Assembly (NCBI GenBank): GCA_028285305.1
Contig: JANQPV010000021.1
Span: forward strand, 82,184-146,183
From: Alphaproteobacteria bacterium
Lineage (GTDB): Bacteria; Pseudomonadota; Alphaproteobacteria; SMXP01
Direction: 5' to 3'
DNA: 64,000 nucleotides
The translations under genes and the position numbers were made by a program. Of this stretch, positions 17,998 to 26,021 are shown in pieces; positions within the stretch are counted from its first letter, which is position 1, and each line of letters starts with the position of its first letter. A model generated the notes under the pieces. That model ran no database searches and was not told the origin of the DNA. It was given only the letters and a program-made list of their open reading frames with translations.

Positions 17998-18993
17998 ATG
18001 AACAAGCAATTCATCCTGAAGGAGATCCCGAAAGGAAAACTGACTGCTGACCATTTTGAACTCGTGACCGCAGACATGCCGAATCCTGCCAGCGGCCAGA
18101 TTCTTGTGAAAACCAAAATCATGTCTTTGGACGCGGCGAACCGGGCCTGGATGCAAGGGGCGACGTACCGGGAAGCCCAAGGCGCCGGGGCGGTCATGTC
18201 CGGCGGGGGGCTGTGTGAAGTGCTCGAATCGAAATCCGATAAATTCAAGCCCGGAGACTTAGTCTTTGCCGATTGTGGCTGGCAGACCCATGCAGCGCTT
18301 GAGCCCAGGGGCCTTGAGAAGGTCGAGCCGATGGATCCTGAGAGCTACCTCTTGAGTGCCTACGGGGTGACCGGGCTGACAGCCTATTTCGGCCTATTGG
18401 AAATCGGTCAGCCGAAAGAAGGCGAGACCGTGTTCGTTTCGGCGGCCGCCGGTGCGGTGGGAACCATTGTTGGGCAGATTGCCAAGATCAAAGGGTGCCG
18501 AGTTGTTGGTGTCACGAGTTCCGAAGAAAAAGGGCGCTTGCTGACGGATGAACTGGGATTTGATGCTTATGTGAACCGGAAAGAACAAGATATCCGGCAA
18601 GCGATTGCCGAAACTTGTCCTAAAGGGATTGATGTCTATTTCGACAACACGGGCGGCGAGATTCTTCAGGCCGTGCTTTTTGCTCTGAATTTGTACGGGC
18701 GGATTTCGTGTTGCGGCGCTGTGTCCCAATATGATCAGCCAGGTGCCGGGGCGGGAATTGTCGGCATCCCCGGCATGCTCGTTGTCAAGCGCGCCTTGAT
18801 GCAGGGTTTCATCGTCATGCAATACTATGACAAAAAGCGGGAGGCTCTTGACGAAATGCAGCAGTGGGTGAGTGAGGGCAAGATCAAAGTCAAAGAAGAC
18901 ATTCTGGACGGATTTGAGCAGTTGCCTGCGGGCTTGGTCGGCCTTCTGGCCGGTGAGAATGTCGGCAAGCGGATGGTTCGGGTCTCAGAGTAG
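17998..18993 (+). CDS. Zinc-independent NADPH:quinone/enone oxidoreductase (MDR)
   Basis: A 331-residue medium-chain reductase without zinc ligands. The nucleotide loop AAAGAVGTIVGQIAKIKGCRVVGV is near 147-170, followed by FDNTGGEILQAVL and the late Arg-containing motif NVGKRMVRV. It matches the prostaglandin/leukotriene reductase-like NADP-dependent oxidoreductases that reduce enones or quinones in the cytoplasm. The ATG at 17998 was chosen, as family members begin at this NKQFIL-type strand and GAGGA lies upstream. It is divergent from the TPR gene and transcribed alone. Confidence 0.88.
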   Translation: MNKQFILKEIPKGKLTADHFELVTADMPNPASGQILVKTKIMSLDAANRAWMQGATYREAQGAGAVMSGGGLCEVLESKSDKFKPGDLVFADCGWQTHAALEPRGLEKVEPMDPESYLLSAYGVTGLTAYFGLLEIGQPKEGETVFVSAAAGAVGTIVGQIAKIKGCRVVGVTSSEEKGRLLTDELGFDAYVNRKEQDIRQAIAETCPKGIDVYFDNTGGEILQAVLFALNLYGRISCCGAVSQYDQPGAGAGIVGIPGMLVVKRALMQGFIVMQYYDKKREALDEMQQWVSEGKIKVKEDILDGFEQLPAGLVGLLAGENVGKRMVRVSE

Positions 18994-19045
18994 GACGTCA
19001 ATTGCTCATTCCCGGATTGCCCAGCAGGGACGGAGCGGCATATGT

Positions 19046-19834
19046 TCAGTCCAATAAGTTAGCTCTCACCGTTTCTTTGGTCGTTTCTGTGACGCCCAGA
19101 CGCTTTTCAAGGTACGCCTCTACGGAACCGTACTCTTGCTGAATGGCGGTGATTGCTGAGCGTAGATAGTCCGCATCGACGGCGACCATGGGCCGGAACA
19201 CCTCCGGGTCGCTTGTCTTAAGTCCGTATTCGTCCAGCGCCCGCTGGACAATCTGCATGAGCCGGTGGTCGGCTGGGTAGAACTGGTTTGTGAGGAGATA
19301 ATCCTCAAAGATGAGATCCTCTTCAACTCCCAAGACATGAAGGATCAGATAGGCGCCAAGACCTGTTCTGTCTTTGCCGGCGGTGCAATGAAAGAGCAAC
19401 GGACAGTCGGTTCTGTTGGCGAGGAGGCGAAGCATTTCCGTGTAGTGCGCTGCGTAGTCTTCCGGCATCTCCCGGTACACCTGGATCATCAAATCGCGCG
19501 CGCTGATTTCCTCGTTCACCAATTGGCCAAAAATGCTTGCGCCTCCCTCCGCCATGTCATTCGGGTGCGGATGAGTGGCGATATAAGGTTCGTGATCGTC
19601 GTGCCAAAGGGAGGGCGCATCGGTGCGTTCCGGTAGACGCCGAAAATCCACCACGGATTTGATCCCCAAATCCATCACTCTGTTTCGGTCGGTTTGTGTC
19701 AATTCGTTCAATTTGCCTGAACGGAAGAGCTTGCGCCAGGCGATCTGCCGGCCGTCCTTGGTTGTGTAGCCGCCGAGATCTCGAAAATTGTAGCCGCCTT
19801 CGAGTTCGATCGCTCGTGAATGGTTCTCGGCCAT
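19046..19834 (-). CDS. Tyrosine-protein phosphatase (PTP-like, SiwA/Lip-A type)
   Basis: A 262-residue cytoplasmic phosphatase with the opening GGYNFRDLGGY near 13-23, typical of bacterial tyrosine/phosphoinositide phosphatases, and the P-loop HCTAGKDRTG (Cys150, Arg156). The Lys in the loop (AGKDR) is the variant linked with lipid-phosphate or dual activity. The ATG at 19834 follows GGAGG; the longer open frame to 19912 lacks this. It lies alone between a convergent reductase and a divergent crotonase. Confidence 0.87.
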   Translation of the reverse strand: MAENHSRAIELEGGYNFRDLGGYTTKDGRQIAWRKLFRSGKLNELTQTDRNRVMDLGIKSVVDFRRLPERTDAPSLWHDDHEPYIATHPHPNDMAEGGASIFGQLVNEEISARDLMIQVYREMPEDYAAHYTEMLRLLANRTDCPLLFHCTAGKDRTGLGAYLILHVLGVEEDLIFEDYLLTNQFYPADHRLMQIVQRALDEYGLKTSDPEVFRPMVAVDADYLRSAITAIQQEYGSVEAYLEKRLGVTETTKETVRANLLD

Positions 19835-19951
19835 GTTTGTGCCTCCATGCTGAGTGACGACTGATACCCCTCTACAAAGTCGCAACAGGGAAGTGACAGC
19901 GCCCGCCGACACAGCTACATAAGCGAAGCAAAAGATACAAGGAGTGCTCTC

Positions 19952-20737
19952 ATGCCCGACCCCGTTATTCTTGTCGAAAAAGTCGGTGAAACCGCCACCG
20001 TCACCTTGAACCGGCCTAAGGCGATGAACGCGCTTTCGGTCGAGTTGCGGCGGGCGATTGCAGAAACCTTTGATGATTTGGAGAAGGATCCCGGCATTCG
20101 AGTCGCAATTCTAACCGGTGCGGGCAAAGCGTTTACAGCCGGGCTGGATCTCAAAGAATTGGGCGCGGGCGATGCCTCCGTGGGCGGCGCGGTGAGCGGT
20201 GAAGATGTGCCGGATCCAGCTCGGTCCATGGCCCGTTTCTCAGGACCGATTATCGGTGCTATCAACGGCGTGGCGATCACCGGCGGCTTTGAGATCGCGT
20301 TGGCCTGTGATGTCCTCATCGCGTCCACGAATGCTAGGTTTGCCGATACGCATGCGCGGGTTGGCGTTATGCCCGGCTGGGGGCTGAGCCAAAGACTGTC
20401 ACGGGCCGTTGGCATCTACCGGGCGAAGGAACTCTCCTTGAGCGGAAACTTTTTGTCGGCGGAACAAGCGGCCGAGTGGGGATTGGTAAACCGGGTCGTT
20501 GCGCCTGAAGACCTGATGCCCACCTGCCGTCAGCTGGCGGAGGATATGCTCTCCGTGGTGCCGGATATGCTTGTGCAGTACAAGTCTTGCATCGATCAAG
20601 GATTTGACGAGGCCTTTGGGGAGGCGATGAAAGTGGAGCAACGTTTGGCGCGCCAGTCGAAAGTAGACGTTTCAGCCGATGCGATCGAAGAGCGCCGCAA
20701 AGGGGTCCAGTCACGGGGACAAAGCCAAACGGCGTGA
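19952..20737 (+). CDS. Enoyl-CoA hydratase/isomerase family protein
   Basis: A 261-residue crotonase. It has the first oxyanion strand AGLDLKELG near 67-75, the second INGVAITGGFEIALACD near 105-121, and HARVGVMPGWGLSQRLSRAVG near 134-154. One of the two catalytic glutamates of classical hydratases is not at its usual place (the PGAGGTQ block reads PGWGLSQ). The true reaction may therefore be something other than hydration of beta-oxidation intermediates. AAGGAG sits before the ATG. Cytoplasmic, single gene. Confidence 0.88.
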   Translation: MPDPVILVEKVGETATVTLNRPKAMNALSVELRRAIAETFDDLEKDPGIRVAILTGAGKAFTAGLDLKELGAGDASVGGAVSGEDVPDPARSMARFSGPIIGAINGVAITGGFEIALACDVLIASTNARFADTHARVGVMPGWGLSQRLSRAVGIYRAKELSLSGNFLSAEQAAEWGLVNRVVAPEDLMPTCRQLAEDMLSVVPDMLVQYKSCIDQGFDEAFGEAMKVEQRLARQSKVDVSADAIEERRKGVQSRGQSQTA

Positions 20738-20775
20738 TGGCTATCGAAATGCCGTCTTTGTGAGGAGCGTTTTTG

Positions 20776-20859
20776 CGCGACGAAGCAATCCAAGGCGGCG
20801 AGCGCCCGACATTGCTGCTCTGGATCGCCACGCCGACGATTGGCCGGCTCGCGATGACG
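20776..20859. repeat. Intergenic palindromic repeat (type 2, copy B)
   Basis: A second copy of the element at 12988-13070: GCGCGACGAAGCAATCCAAGG on the left, CTGGATCGCCACGCCG...GGCTCGCGATGACG on the right. It again lies between convergent genes and in the same orientation. Confidence 0.7.
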
Positions 20860-20875
20860 ATTCGTGTCTAACTTT

Positions 20876-21673
20876 TCAGGTCGAAACTTTCCGTGTGTGG
20901 ACCATGAGCGTTCGGTAGGGGAAATCGACAATATCCTGGCCGCTGAGCTCCGGTGTCCGCTCAATCAGCCCCTCGATATTTTGGCGAAGCCGCACCTTTT
21001 CGTCGTCAGGCAAAAGTGAAATGTAGCTGATGGAAAAGGAGCGTTGAATGATCACAGTTTCAGGAGGCCCGCGATGAATATACCGGGCTTCGTGTTCCTG
21101 AAGTGGCCCCAGTTCGTCCGAAGGAAATAAGTCTCTCCACCACCCTTTGTGGTATTGGGGCGTTTCCTCATGTTCATAGACCTTCAACATCTCCTCAAGT
21201 TCAACCGCCCACGGGACGGACTGGTCCCGGTAGTTCCAGATCAGTCCCAGGGCGCCGCCGGGTTTGAGAACACGCGAGATCTCCGCCAGGGCATCTCTGG
21301 TCGCAAACCAGTGAAAGCACTGTGCACACAAAACAGCGTCTGCCGATTCATCTGTAAGCGGAATATCGGTTGCCGATCCCGGGCGCGCATCGATGCCCGG
21401 TAGGAACCGAACGAGTTCGTCGCGCATGGTCTCCACGGGTTCAACGGCGATGACTCGCGCACCTGTGCGCGCCACAAACTGTGTGAATTTGCCCGTGCCG
21501 GCGCCCAAGTCCAATGCGCTCGACCCGGTGCTTAGACCGATCGTGTTATTCAGCCAGGGAACAACGTCTTGCGGATAATCGGGCCTTGCCTGGGCGTAAT
21601 CGGCCGCGGCAACAGCGAAGCCTTCAGCAGCTTCTTCTCGCACTCCAGGAGGCCGATTGGTGGGGGTGGTCAT
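20876..21673 (-). CDS. Class I SAM-dependent methyltransferase
   Basis: A 265-residue methyltransferase of the UbiE/type-11 group: SAM motif I ALDLGAGTGKFTQFVA near 55-70, acidic motif II VIAVEP near 75, motif LCAQCFHWF near 118 and LKPGGALGLIW near 138. The substrate is unknown, likely a small molecule. Its start overlaps the stop of the upstream beta-lactamase-fold gene by four bases (ATGA), so the pair is co-translated. Confidence 0.87.
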   Translation of the reverse strand: MTTPTNRPPGVREEAAEGFAVAAADYAQARPDYPQDVVPWLNNTIGLSTGSSALDLGAGTGKFTQFVARTGARVIAVEPVETMRDELVRFLPGIDARPGSATDIPLTDESADAVLCAQCFHWFATRDALAEISRVLKPGGALGLIWNYRDQSVPWAVELEEMLKVYEHEETPQYHKGWWRDLFPSDELGPLQEHEARYIHRGPPETVIIQRSFSISYISLLPDDEKVRLRQNIEGLIERTPELSGQDIVDFPYRTLMVHTRKVST

Positions 21674-22998
21674 AAAGGTCGTTCATTGTCGAGTGCCGTA
21701 AAGATGACATTGGCCAGGCCGCTGATATCGGCGCTGTCTTCGTCCGGCGTGTAGCCAAGTCGGACGATCACCATGCGCTGGGACGGGATAATGATTACAT
21801 ATTGTGCTTCAAATCCGGCGGCCATATAGGCGTCCGCAGGCAGGCCGGCTTCGCGAGGGGAAAACTTTCGCTCGGGATCATTGAGCCACCAGTGTTGACC
21901 ATACATGCCTTCAGACCCCGCCGTCGGTGTACGGGCGTCGTAGACCCATCCGTCCGGCAACATGCGCTGTCCTCCCACGATCCCATTGTTGAAATAGAGG
22001 AGACCAAATCGGAGCCAGTCTCTCGCCGTTGCAAAACCGAACGAAGATCCAACGAGATGTCCGCTTGCATCTGTTTCAATGATGGCGCTTTCCATGCCGA
22101 GCGGAGCGAACAAGGTGCGCCGCGCAAACGCGGCCGGATGCTCTCCATTTTTGAGGGCGATTTCCCCTATAATCCGTGACAAGATGTTTGTCGTGCCGCT
22201 GGAATAGTACCAATGATCGCCGGGGGTGTGGGCCAGCGGGCGATGGGCCGTGTATGTGCCTGCGGCCGGATGATTAAACAACATGGTGGTCACGTCCGAA
22301 GGCGGAGAGTACCGCTCGCTGAAATCAAGCCCGTCGGTCATTGTAAGGAGGTGCCTAACTGTGATCGCGTTTCTCGGATCAATTTCGTCTTGCCATTCGG
22401 CAACGGGTGCGGCTGCATCGGGATCTAATTGACCGCTTGCCACAAGAATGCCTGCTAGTGCGTGGATCATACTTTTCGTCATGGACCAGCCCTGGTGCGG
22501 CATATCAGATGTGAATCCGTCCCCATAAGCTTCGGCGAGGATCGCATTGTTGCGGGACACGATCACGGCTCGGGTGCGCAGGCTTTCGCGCGCGACGTAG
22601 TCCTCGATGGCCTGTTGGAGATTTGGCCTCATCTCTATTCTGATCAGCGTCTCTTCCATGGGCGGTTGAGCAATGGACTCTGCTTGAAGTTCTTCTTGCG
22701 TACGGCCTTTGACGAGGACGCAGCCGAGGCTCGGACGGTAAACCGCAACGGAGGTGATGGGCCCGAAGGACGATTGAGCAAGGCGGTCGGCTTCGTTAAT
22801 CTCGGTCGATAAGTAAGAGTAGCCTGAGAGCTCTCGGGACAGCACGTCCTCCAATGAGCGTCCCGATACGAACACGGAAGAACAGGCCATCTTGGCTGCG
22901 TAGCCCGACGCTACTTCCAACATGGGCCGCAAGATAAAGAGGCCACCAAGTGCGAGAGCGATAATGGTGCCTGCTATGATGATACGTATCGGGCTCAT
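21670..22998 (-). CDS. Serine hydrolase of beta-lactamase/transpeptidase-like fold
   Basis: A 442-residue protein with an N-terminal membrane anchor (about residues 5-27) and a class-C beta-lactamase-like domain. The SxxK nucleophile motif is SMTK near 172, the Tyr motif is YSSGTTN near 268, and the fold closes with QYVIIIPSQRMVIVRLG near 405-420. Relatives include esterases, 6-aminohexanoate-dimer hydrolases and D-aminopeptidases; antibiotic resistance should not be assumed. The active domain should face the periplasm. It is the first gene of a two-gene operon with the methyltransferase. Confidence 0.85.
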   Translation of the reverse strand: MSPIRIIIAGTIIALALGGLFILRPMLEVASGYAAKMACSSVFVSGRSLEDVLSRELSGYSYLSTEINEADRLAQSSFGPITSVAVYRPSLGCVLVKGRTQEELQAESIAQPPMEETLIRIEMRPNLQQAIEDYVARESLRTRAVIVSRNNAILAEAYGDGFTSDMPHQGWSMTKSMIHALAGILVASGQLDPDAAAPVAEWQDEIDPRNAITVRHLLTMTDGLDFSERYSPPSDVTTMLFNHPAAGTYTAHRPLAHTPGDHWYYSSGTTNILSRIIGEIALKNGEHPAAFARRTLFAPLGMESAIIETDASGHLVGSSFGFATARDWLRFGLLYFNNGIVGGQRMLPDGWVYDARTPTAGSEGMYGQHWWLNDPERKFSPREAGLPADAYMAAGFEAQYVIIIPSQRMVIVRLGYTPDEDSADISGLANVIFTALDNERPL

Positions 22999-23059
22999 TT
23001 ACACCGCCTTCCAGCTCCGTTGTGGGTTTACAACGACTCACAAAGTCGCCGCTGGAAGT

Positions 23060-23476
23060 TTATGTAATGTTAAACACGCCTGTCGACGTCATGAGTATGC
23101 GTTCACCCGACCGGATCGAGCCGTGGACGTACGCTAAGCGTTTTCCCAGTCTGTCGATGTAGCCGTCGGCTTCCAGCCAATCCCCTAATTTCGCCGGGCC
23201 TAAGAAATTGGTGCTCAGATTCACAGTCGTCACGGCAGGATTGGGAGTTTTGCTCAAATAGACCTGAAAACTAAGGGCAACGTCGGCCAAGGTGGTCAAC
23301 ACGCCGCCGTGGGCAATGTCCACGTAATTGATATGATGATCCATGATCCGCAAGCCGACGAGAATGGTGTCTTCGGTTCTTTTGGTGAAGTAGGGGCCAA
23401 CATGGCCCAAGTACTTCCCCTTGAATTGTGCGGGTTTGAAGCCCTCGGGGATGTCATGCTCCAGTGAATCCGTCAT
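23060..23476 (-). CDS. PaaI-type hotdog thioesterase
   Basis: A 138-residue hotdog-fold thioesterase. The catalytic-loop region HGGVLTTLADVALSFQ near 58-73 has the HGG start and Asp of the PaaI family, followed by TVNLSTNFLGPAKLGDWLEA. Family members hydrolyse aryl- or acyl-CoA esters in the cytoplasm. The start overlaps the MFS stop codon by four bases (ATGA), so it is the second gene of the MFS operon, which suggests the transporter handles a compound degraded through CoA esters. Confidence 0.87.
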   Translation of the reverse strand: MTDSLEHDIPEGFKPAQFKGKYLGHVGPYFTKRTEDTILVGLRIMDHHINYVDIAHGGVLTTLADVALSFQVYLSKTPNPAVTTVNLSTNFLGPAKLGDWLEADGYIDRLGKRLAYVHGSIRSGERILMTSTGVFNIT

Positions 23477-25092
23477 ACCGGCTCTCCTAAAGCTTGCGCG
23501 CGATCGATTCGTGTTTCCATGTCTTTCTTGATGTGTTTCGCGGCGAAGTAAAGGAACGCAAAGCCAATCGGGTAAGAGATTAGAACAATCATCAGAGCGT
23601 TTCGCAGTCCGTCCGCTTGCGAGGCTCCGCTCTCAACGAAGAAGTCCGATAGCCTCCCCGTTGTATACGGACCAAGAGCGAGGCCGACCAGAGTTAACAG
23701 GAGCAGAAACAGGGCCATTGCGGACGCCCGCATACGCGGCATGACAAGGTCCATAACCGTCGCGTAGGAGGCGCCGATCCACATGCTTTTCAAAACGTTT
23801 GCAAAGAATGCAAGGATGTAGACCGAGACGAGATTGGTGCTCAACAAAAACCCGAGACCAACGGGAATGGCGAGCGCCGATGAAAGAACCGCCACATAGA
23901 TGCGCGAGGCGGCGAACCGTTCCTTCAATATATCTGAAACATATCCGGCCGACGTCACTCCGAGCCAGCCGCCGATGGCAGCACCGAGTCCCAGATAGAG
24001 GCTGATCTCCCCGGCCGTCAGATCAAAGGCGCGCATAACGTAAGGAGGCATGAACGCGGCATAGCTATACGTCACAAAAGGAAAAAATGGAAAACCGATG
24101 AGCACGAACAACATCGCTTTCGATTGGAAGATCATGGCGTAAGCGGCGGGATCCTTTAGCCGCAAGCATTGGATCCACGTGATCGTGGCATAAACGCCAA
24201 GCCCCAAGGCGATCCACTGGATGGGGTCGCCGACCAATTGGACGAGCGTGTAAGCTGCAATTGTCACCGCCATCGCCGCGGTAATGTTGAGCATGTAGTC
24301 TTCTTCTTTTGCGCCAGCTCTCTGCAGTCCTAAGACCGTGAATGGAGGAACCACACATGTAAATTCGTACCAGGCCTGCAGAAACGGTTTGGGATGATCC
24401 GGTGTACGGATGCCCTCACTGGCACCTCGGATTGGTTCCTTAAGAGTCTTCACCCAGAGGGCCATCAACAGGCCGGGAAGTCCAACGATAACAAAGGCAG
24501 CTTGCCATCCCTTCAAACCCAGCGGGGCGAGGGAAGGGTCGGGAAAGGCTGCGTTCCAGTTGTCGACGATGAGGCCGCCGAGAAAAATACCAATGCCAGA
24601 GCCGATATAGATTCCGCTGGCATAGATGGCGAGCGCGGTTGCGCGTCGCTCCGGTGGAAAGTAGTCCGACAACAGAGAATTGGCGGCTGGCGAAGCGCTG
24701 GCCTCACCGACGCCCACGCCGATACGAAACGCAGCAAGGCTGGCAAAGTTTTTGGCAAAGCCCGACATGGCCGTCATGAGGCTCCAAAACCCCAGTCCGA
24801 TGGAAATGAGCCGGGTGCGACTCCAAACATCAGCTAGTCGGCCAAGCGGAATTCCAAACACCGCGTAGAAGACCGCGAAGGCCGTTCCGTACAAGAAGCC
24901 GAGCTGGGCGTCGGAAATCCCTAAATCGGCTTTGATGTCTTCGGCGAGGATTGTCAGTATTTGTCGGTCGATGAAATTAAAGACGTAAACAATCACCAAT
25001 ACGAAGAGCACGTAGTTTGCGTACCGGCCGCCGACTTCGCTCGAGTTTTCGGCCGCAGAACTCTTGCCCGGTGCTTCGGTCGTATCGGTCAT
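23473..25092 (-). CDS. Major facilitator superfamily transporter (Spinster-like)
   Basis: A 539-residue MFS permease with about 12 membrane helices and a long central region. The first helices carry YVFNFIDRQILTILAEDIKADLGISDAQLGFLYGTAFAVFYAVFGIPLGRLAD, with the MFS motif A-like GRLADVWSRTR. This is the Spinster-like subgroup seen beside aromatic or steroid degradation genes. GGAAG lies before the ATG. It is co-transcribed with the thioesterase and divergent from the TetR gene, so TetR control through the palindrome at 25272-25289 is plausible. Confidence 0.88.
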   Translation of the reverse strand: MTDTTEAPGKSSAAENSSEVGGRYANYVLFVLVIVYVFNFIDRQILTILAEDIKADLGISDAQLGFLYGTAFAVFYAVFGIPLGRLADVWSRTRLISIGLGFWSLMTAMSGFAKNFASLAAFRIGVGVGEASASPAANSLLSDYFPPERRATALAIYASGIYIGSGIGIFLGGLIVDNWNAAFPDPSLAPLGLKGWQAAFVIVGLPGLLMALWVKTLKEPIRGASEGIRTPDHPKPFLQAWYEFTCVVPPFTVLGLQRAGAKEEDYMLNITAAMAVTIAAYTLVQLVGDPIQWIALGLGVYATITWIQCLRLKDPAAYAMIFQSKAMLFVLIGFPFFPFVTYSYAAFMPPYVMRAFDLTAGEISLYLGLGAAIGGWLGVTSAGYVSDILKERFAASRIYVAVLSSALAIPVGLGFLLSTNLVSVYILAFFANVLKSMWIGASYATVMDLVMPRMRASAMALFLLLLTLVGLALGPYTTGRLSDFFVESGASQADGLRNALMIVLISYPIGFAFLYFAAKHIKKDMETRIDRAQALGEPV

Positions 25093-25271
25093 GTCACTTC
25101 CTTGTGAGAGCGTGGGAAGGCCGCGACCCTATTTCCGCTTGCTTGAACTGTAAAGCGGAGAAGAAAATCCAAATTTTTCAATAGCTTGGATCTGATTTCG
25201 CTGTTTGCAACTCAGTGCTGCGGTGGCCAAAATTGACGGATCCTGAACTTTTGATCTATAGAAGTCAGAAC

Positions 25272-25289
25272 ATACCGGCCGGTCGGTAT
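25272..25289. promoter_or_regulatory. Candidate TetR operator
   Basis: ATACCGGCCGGTCGGTAT is an 18-base palindrome with one mismatched pair (and a perfect inner ACCGGCCGGT). It lies 20 bases upstream of the TetR start and 180 bases from the divergent MFS gene. The size and the ACCG...CGGT arms fit known TetR/AcrR-family operators. Confidence 0.75.
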
Positions 25290-25308
25290 TGTGGATTAAG
25301 GTCTAATC

Positions 25309-25971
25309 TTGAGCCAAGCATCTACCGAAACGAGGAGTGACGACAGCGCGCCTGTAAAGCCGAACCTGCGTGAGCGTCTCCTCGAGGCTGCGTTTGAGGT
25401 CACTTATGCAAAGGGCTTCCGGTCCTGCGGTCTCAATGACATTTTGGCGCTTGTCGGCGCAACCAAGGGCGCGCTCTATCACCATTTTGGCTCCAAAACT
25501 GAGCTTGGATATGCGCTCGTCGACGAGCATATCAGTCGTTTCGTGCGAGAGAGCTGGATCGAACCCTTGGAAACCGACGGGGACGGGATCGAGGCGATCA
25601 AAGAAGCATTTCTTGCCGGCAGAGAACGCGCGCTCGCTAAGGGGATGCGCGTGGAATATGGCTGCCCCCTGAGCAATCTCGCTCATGAGATGGCGTCCGT
25701 GGACGATGGATTTCGAGAACGGATCGATCGGGTCTTTGCGGAATGGCGGGCAAAGCTGGCAGCGCTCATCGAGAAAGAACAACTTGAGGGCCGTGTCCGC
25801 ACGGACATCAGTCCCACACAGACGGCAACGTTCATCATATCCAGTTTTCAGGGGTGCATGGCACGTACGAAGATCACGCGTGACCCTGAGACCATGGAGG
25901 AAGGCATGGCTGCCTTGTTCACCTACTTGGATTTGATCCGGGCGGATATGCCGGGCGTAACGCAGAATTGA
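25309..25971 (+). CDS. TetR/AcrR-family transcriptional regulator
   Basis: A 220-residue regulator. Residues 20-66 form the TetR DNA-binding domain (LRERLLEAAFEVTYAKGFRSCGLNDILALVGATKGALYHHFGSK), and the C-terminal ligand domain is of the TetR_C_6/YcdC-like kind. The only in-frame start after the preceding stop is TTG at 25309, with AAGG 7 bases before it. It probably represses itself and the neighbouring RND operon and/or the divergent MFS genes, binding the palindrome 20 bases upstream. The ligand is unknown; the fatty-acid-like context suggests an acyl compound. Confidence 0.88.
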   Translation: MSQASTETRSDDSAPVKPNLRERLLEAAFEVTYAKGFRSCGLNDILALVGATKGALYHHFGSKTELGYALVDEHISRFVRESWIEPLETDGDGIEAIKEAFLAGRERALAKGMRVEYGCPLSNLAHEMASVDDGFRERIDRVFAEWRAKLAALIEKEQLEGRVRTDISPTQTATFIISSFQGCMARTKITRDPETMEEGMAALFTYLDLIRADMPGVTQN

Positions 25972-26021
25972 AACAGTGTTTCCGCTTCACCACTGCGGAA
26001 TGAGTTGTTGGGGATACAATT

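Noticed and set aside
21670..22998. Beta-lactam resistance gene
   Set aside because: The SxxK and Tyr motifs show only the fold; the sequence fits general serine hydrolases and no resistance context exists.
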